Both the position numbers and the translations under genes were made by a program. 64,000 bases of DNA from Burhinus oedicnemus (lineage: Eukaryota; Chordata; Aves; Charadriiformes; Burhinidae), in assembly GCA_008921705.1 (NCBI GenBank), contig VFFE01009170.1:604553-668552 (forward strand), read 5' to 3'. Positions within the stretch are counted from its first letter, which is position 1; every line of letters starts with the position of its first letter. Below are positions 59,405-64,000 of this stretch, piece after piece. The notes beneath the pieces were generated by a model. The model was not told where the DNA came from and ran no database searches. It worked only from the letters and a program-made list of their open reading frames with translations.

Positions 59405-62400
59405 CTGCAAAAGAAAATGAGGTAAAATGTTGTAAACAAAAAGATGTAAATGTAGTATGTTAGAACACAACTGCAAATGAAGTAATACATTGTACTGATA
59501 CATCTCTCACTTTCAAAATAAAATATAAAAAAAATTCCACTCTCGAAACAAAGAATGCCATTTTTCATAATAAACTCACTATTGAGCACTATAAACTATT
59601 GTACTCAAAATTAATTACTACATATATTTATTTCACTACTCCTACTGTAGAACTACTACAGTTGTAAGAAAAGTTTTCAGTTTGCAATTACTGTAGCATT
59701 TCCTCATCCCCAATTATATGAATATTGCTGTTAATAACGCATAAAATGAAGATTCCAAATCTACTTTGCAGAGCTAGCAGGTAGGAAGGCCTGTTTTGAC
59801 TGTCAACAGCAAATGTGCTTTGGTATGCGTGATATAAAACAAAACAAACAATACCTCCCTTTCTCCAAACAAAAATCAAGTCATAACACCACTCAAGCAT
59901 TCACCTTTCAGGGAAATAAGGCACATGAGAATACCTCTGCTGCTGTGAATGCACCTGGATCTTAACAAACTTTCTGTAAGTGTTTACATAAATTCAAAGA
60001 AACAGTAACAGCTCCAGCAATTACAGATTCAGCACATCTCATATGTTCAATGTTTTTAAAACTCTGAAAACTCGGAAATATTCTTCCTGTAGTCAGTTTC
60101 ACCCAGACAGGAAAAGCAAAATGTGGAAATGACGTAATGATTTGGTATGCTTTACAATATTCAGAAGAGAGAGCGAGCAGTTACAGGGGACAGAGAGAAC
60201 ATTAATTTTATGGGGGCAGGAAGAACTGACCAAACCAATAAATACACCTTAAAATCAAACTAAGTTACTTAGGTAAGAACTCAGAAACTTAGAAAAATAA
60301 GGCCAAATCACAAAGTCACATCACAGAAAGGAGACACGCTGACATTTGGTGCATACCAAAAGAAAAGGGCTGGTCTGAGCAAGAAATAGAAATTACACCC
60401 ATAAATATTTTAAAAGCTTCATGTGAGTCTCTTCACATGGCTGTGACTGTGTCCACATTCTCTTAAATGCACAGATCTCCATGTAAATATGGGTTTAGTG
60501 TTACAAAGACCATACACAGGGCAGCCAAGTGGAAAAGAAGGGGGTAAGCAAGCCTTTGGCATTTTCATGAAAGAACGGGTACCCTGTAATTAAGGGAACA
60601 CTAGCATCAGAATTACAACCACACCATCGTGTGTGGTCATTCATAGTTCACAGACTGATCAAATCAAGTTTCATTTGAGAGATCCCTTTTCCTGTGTTCA
60701 AATAACACAAGCTTTTATGGATGTCTTAGTGCAATGCTTACAAAAGCACTGAATTGAACGTATGCAGGCAGCTGCCAACATGAACATCCTGTGAAATAAA
60801 TATAGCTCATTATATTGAAGTAACATTTAATAATCTCCAGTTAGGAAGCTGATAAAGCTAACTAAAAAGAACACAGTGAATCCATCATCAAGAAAGAACA
60901 GAAAGAAAATACACTAAATTATACTCTGAATACTGGAAACTTTTGTTTGTTAATTTGTACAAGAAGAAAAAATTTTGGTAGTGTACAGATCCCTTCATCC
61001 TTAGCCTCAAGACCTGGATTACTTATGAACTGTATCAAGAACAAATAGCTTTGTTTAAAAGTGTAACAGTATCAAATTAAGCTTTTATTTCAAGAAATGG
61101 CTATCTCAGCATCCAATCTAAGTTCTTCTCTTCAATAATTCAGTATCTGAATTACCTGTTTGTGGACCAGACTCTTCAGAACTTTACTTGATATAAAATC
61201 AGGTAGTGAGTCATCAATGTTTAGCAAAGTTGTTATTTAAGTAGCATTAAAACTGTAATGTTAAATGTTATTTCAAGTGTTTTTAAGCACCATGCATCCT
61301 CAACAACTTTTCCCCCCAATAGCATATGGTCATTTCTCATGGAAGTAACAAACATGGAAAAAAAAAAAAAAGCCATGAAGGTTTACTTCTTTGCAGACCG
61401 GATATACATTTATTTCACAACTCTAGGANNNNNNNNNNNNNNNNNNNNGGGGGGGGGGGGGGGGGGGGTGGGGGAGCAAACCAAAACCCCAACAACCTAA
61501 GAAATGGCAGCCTATTCTTCTAACCTTCAAAAACTCACTGCGTAGGTTTTTCCGATTCACAAGCAGTGAAAGTCCCCCAGTGGGAAACTTTTGTCAGAAA
61601 ACCAGGAATGGTGGCTATCAATCAGAAGACGTTCAGGTCAGCACACGACCCACCAGCTGCTGACACCATGATCTGCTCAAAGACAGTGCATCAAACCAGA
61701 GCTGCTTCCTGATGAGAAAGTGCAGGGAGAAATCTGCCTTGTGGGTCACACGGCACTTGCCCTCCAAAGGGATGGATGTAATCACCCTCCATGCAACAGC
61801 TATCTTGAACTTGGTCCACAAATGAGATATTTATCAAGAAACAAGCATTCAGATGAGGTATAACACGTTTCTACTTTCTCTTAGCAAATCTTTGCTAGTG
61901 ATTGCTTTGTTAAACAAAAAATTCTACAAATACACAAGCATCTCTATTCCAACGTTCCTGATTTTGTGTGAAGCTACAGTTCAATATTTCAAGCACATCT
62001 TCTATCAAATCAACCTCATACCCTGACCTGCTACCCTCGGCTAAACGGCCAGTCTCAAACAAAGAAGCCTTTGCGAATTTGTGACAGCCACCCCTGACTT
62101 TCATTCTGCCTTGCATGTTCTTGTCAGGATGGGCACGCTCACAGCAACGCTGCCTGCAACAGACTTGTAACCGATCCTACAGATCATTTACACTGCCCTC
62201 TTTTCTACTGCACAGGATTAACGCTGAGATACATAACCCCTGTTTGCTGTTTAGCCCATTGTCATCTTCAGGTCTCAACCAAGTCAGTGCTGACTCTTAC
62301 AAACCTCAGCAGCAAACATAAGCTGCAAGTTCTCTGCCCGATAGCCTGAGGAGCACTGCTGCACGTGACGTCATGGTGAATCATGTGGAACACGCACACA

Positions 62401-64000
62401 TGTATGGCAACTTTGCAGAGTTTAGCAGGACTTTGGATTAGGCAGATCAAGCTTTAAAGCTAAAATACATTAAATGACTGTGGAAATGCACAGGGACCAA
62501 AAACCATGCCTAAGCCTGGAATTCTCAGCAATGACCTTGTGCTATGAAGCCCTTGCAACATCCTGCCATTAGACAACAGTTTTATACAATTGCTTTGCCA
62601 CTTCAAGGCAAAAAGCATCTGGACTGTGAATTCCTAGCATCTAGTTAATGCAAAGTTTCCTACAGGGAGGGAGTTAGTGACTTCTGCCAGGAGGTCACTT
62701 ACTGAGCACAATTCAGGGCAATCATTACAGGGTAATAGCTCGGTTTTTCCCCCCTCAGCAAAGTCCACGCAAGTTCTGCACCAAAACTTGTACTGCAGCA
62801 GCTTTGTACTGGGGATGATGGGACAAGCAAAGACGATTATAAGGTGCTTTCCAATTAAACAAAACTATCAGTGCACTCCTGAGAGGCAAAACTTTAATGC
62901 ACCACAAACTCAACCTGGTAAGTCAGTTTATAGCAGAACAAATTGTATGGGATCACCAGGGCAACCCACCAGATCCTTAGGTCATACACGTGCTGTGCAG
63001 TCACCAAGCTTCTCAAACACTGTTTGAGCTCACACCACATCCCTCCTCCACCTTAAAGAGATGGGGATCATGGGCTTTGCACAGAGATTCTCCAAGACTT
63101 GAGTCCTCTTTCTCCAAACTACCACTGTCCTGATGAAAAATTTCTCTCCAGCTGCTGGAAGCCATGGCCAACCTGATCATTGTCCCTCAGAAGCAGCAGG
63201 CCTTTTTGGACGCATTCCTTACCCCTTGTCTCTAGTAGACTGACGTCTGACAATCCCCACTCTGCCAGAATCCCTTGCCTGGAGCACTGAACTGCCCTGT
63301 GGAGATTTGTCATGGGAGAGCAGATAGACGGAAGGAACCATCCCCTTCCCACTTATCACCTAATGCAGGCCACGCAACATCAGCCAGCATAGGTTGGGAA
63401 AAATCAAGAGTAAAACCAGTGGAGGTTTCAGAAAAGACTGATCACAGATCTTAGTTATGGCTTTCACCTGTATCGGAAACCCCTGTCCTGCAGCACTCAG
63501 CATGAACAACTAACTTTCTGAAAGCTGCACTTCAAATTCTTGTTTGGTTGGTTTTGCTGCACTTCAGGCACTGTAGTGCCTAGTGCTAATTTTCTTGCAT
63601 GTGTAAACTCCACCCAGATGTTTCTTTTTAAACTTGCAATTTACTTATCATTTGCCTCTTTTGTATTGACTTGGGTTTTTTTGTTGTTTATTTCTGGCAT
63701 ATTTGAAGTTTGGTGCTTTCACTGTTAATTTGTTCGAGGTTGGTTTTTTGTGAATTGCTTTTCTTGTGTTTTTCATTCCTGGTTGGATCACTTCTGTATC
63801 TGAATTACTATCAAATTATTTCTGTTGTTTAGCTAATTTCTGTCCTTGCTGAACTGTTAGTCCCCTGCCAGCACCTTGGCACTGTCCTTCTGGTTGACAG
63901 ATCTGCTGGCTGTTTTAGGACGGCACATTGCTGGGTGTTCCTGAAATAATATCTGACTTTCGGAGAACAGACTTCTCAAACAGCATGAGGGCAAGTGATG
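59405..64000 (-). other. DNAJB14: DNAJB14 upstream intron (5' exons not found)
   Basis: Searching both strands by eye for the N-terminal exons (the TPR-like N-terminus and the Ser/Gly-rich segment before the J domain) found nothing convincing. The stretch is AT-rich intronic sequence with one assembly gap at 61429-61448. Confidence 0.6.
61429..61468. other. Assembly gap (20 N) next to a G20 run
   Basis: Twenty N (61429-61448) are followed at once by twenty G (61449-61468) and TGGGGG. The fixed length of N suggests a gap placeholder of unknown true size. The G run is either a real G-rich tract that blocked sequencing or low-quality polyG. Confidence 0.95.

Noticed and set aside
61633..64000. 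Possible DNAJB14 N-terminal exons on the minus strand
   Set aside because: No minus-strand segment bounded by AG and GT reads like the expected N-terminus or the Ser/Gly-rich segment before the J domain.
1..64000. CRISPR arrays, bacterial operons, tRNA or rRNA genes
   Set aside because: The window is vertebrate DNA; no regularly spaced repeats, ribosomal sequence or convincing tRNA cloverleaf was seen by eye.

Overview
This window is vertebrate nuclear DNA, almost certainly from a bird and probably from Neoaves. The coding exons are short and separated by long AT-rich introns with GT-AG borders. The mobile elements are a 5'-truncated CR1 LINE and two solo LTRs of a type I associate with bird genomes. 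Gene order DAPP1(+) - LAMTOR3(-) - DNAJB14(-) matches human 4q23, so this is a conserved syntenic block.

Layout: (1) 1-14.9 kb is intergenic, AT-rich sequence with no gene I can recognise; it holds a minus-strand solo LTR (5266-5917), simple repeats and small inverted repeats. (2) 14.94-15.51 kb is the CpG-island promoter and first exon of DAPP1. DAPP1 then runs on the plus strand to a stop at 38331 (nine coding exons, 261 codons), with a likely 3' UTR to about 39.87 kb. Its 9.7-kb first intron carries a CR1 fragment. (3) LAMTOR3 is on the minus strand, converging with DAPP1: six coding exons from 45605 down to 41662, complete at 124 codons. Its CpG-island promoter contains a 98-bp almost perfect palindrome at its outer edge. 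(4) A plus-strand solo LTR (46318-46904) lies between the LAMTOR3 promoter and the DNAJB14 tail. (5) DNAJB14 is on the minus strand: six coding exons between 59404 and 50956 encode the J domain to the C-terminus. The 5' coding exons are not seen and should lie beyond the right edge, unless they were lost at a 20-N gap next to a G20 run at 61429-61468.

The three genes do not form a functional unit. DAPP1 is an SH2/PH adaptor of PI3K and immune-receptor signalling, LAMTOR3 is a Ragulator subunit on lysosomes, and DNAJB14 is an ER-membrane J-protein. Their proximity is ancestral synteny.

I found no convincing new biological system. The observations most worth checking are the LAMTOR3 palindrome, the (GGGGCC)4 tract at the DAPP1 promoter, the shared CRE-TATA layout of the two LTRs, putative MiT/TFE and PU.1-type sites in the two promoters, and the N/G gap. 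Gene identities rest on reading the translations by eye against remembered family sequences; no search was run.
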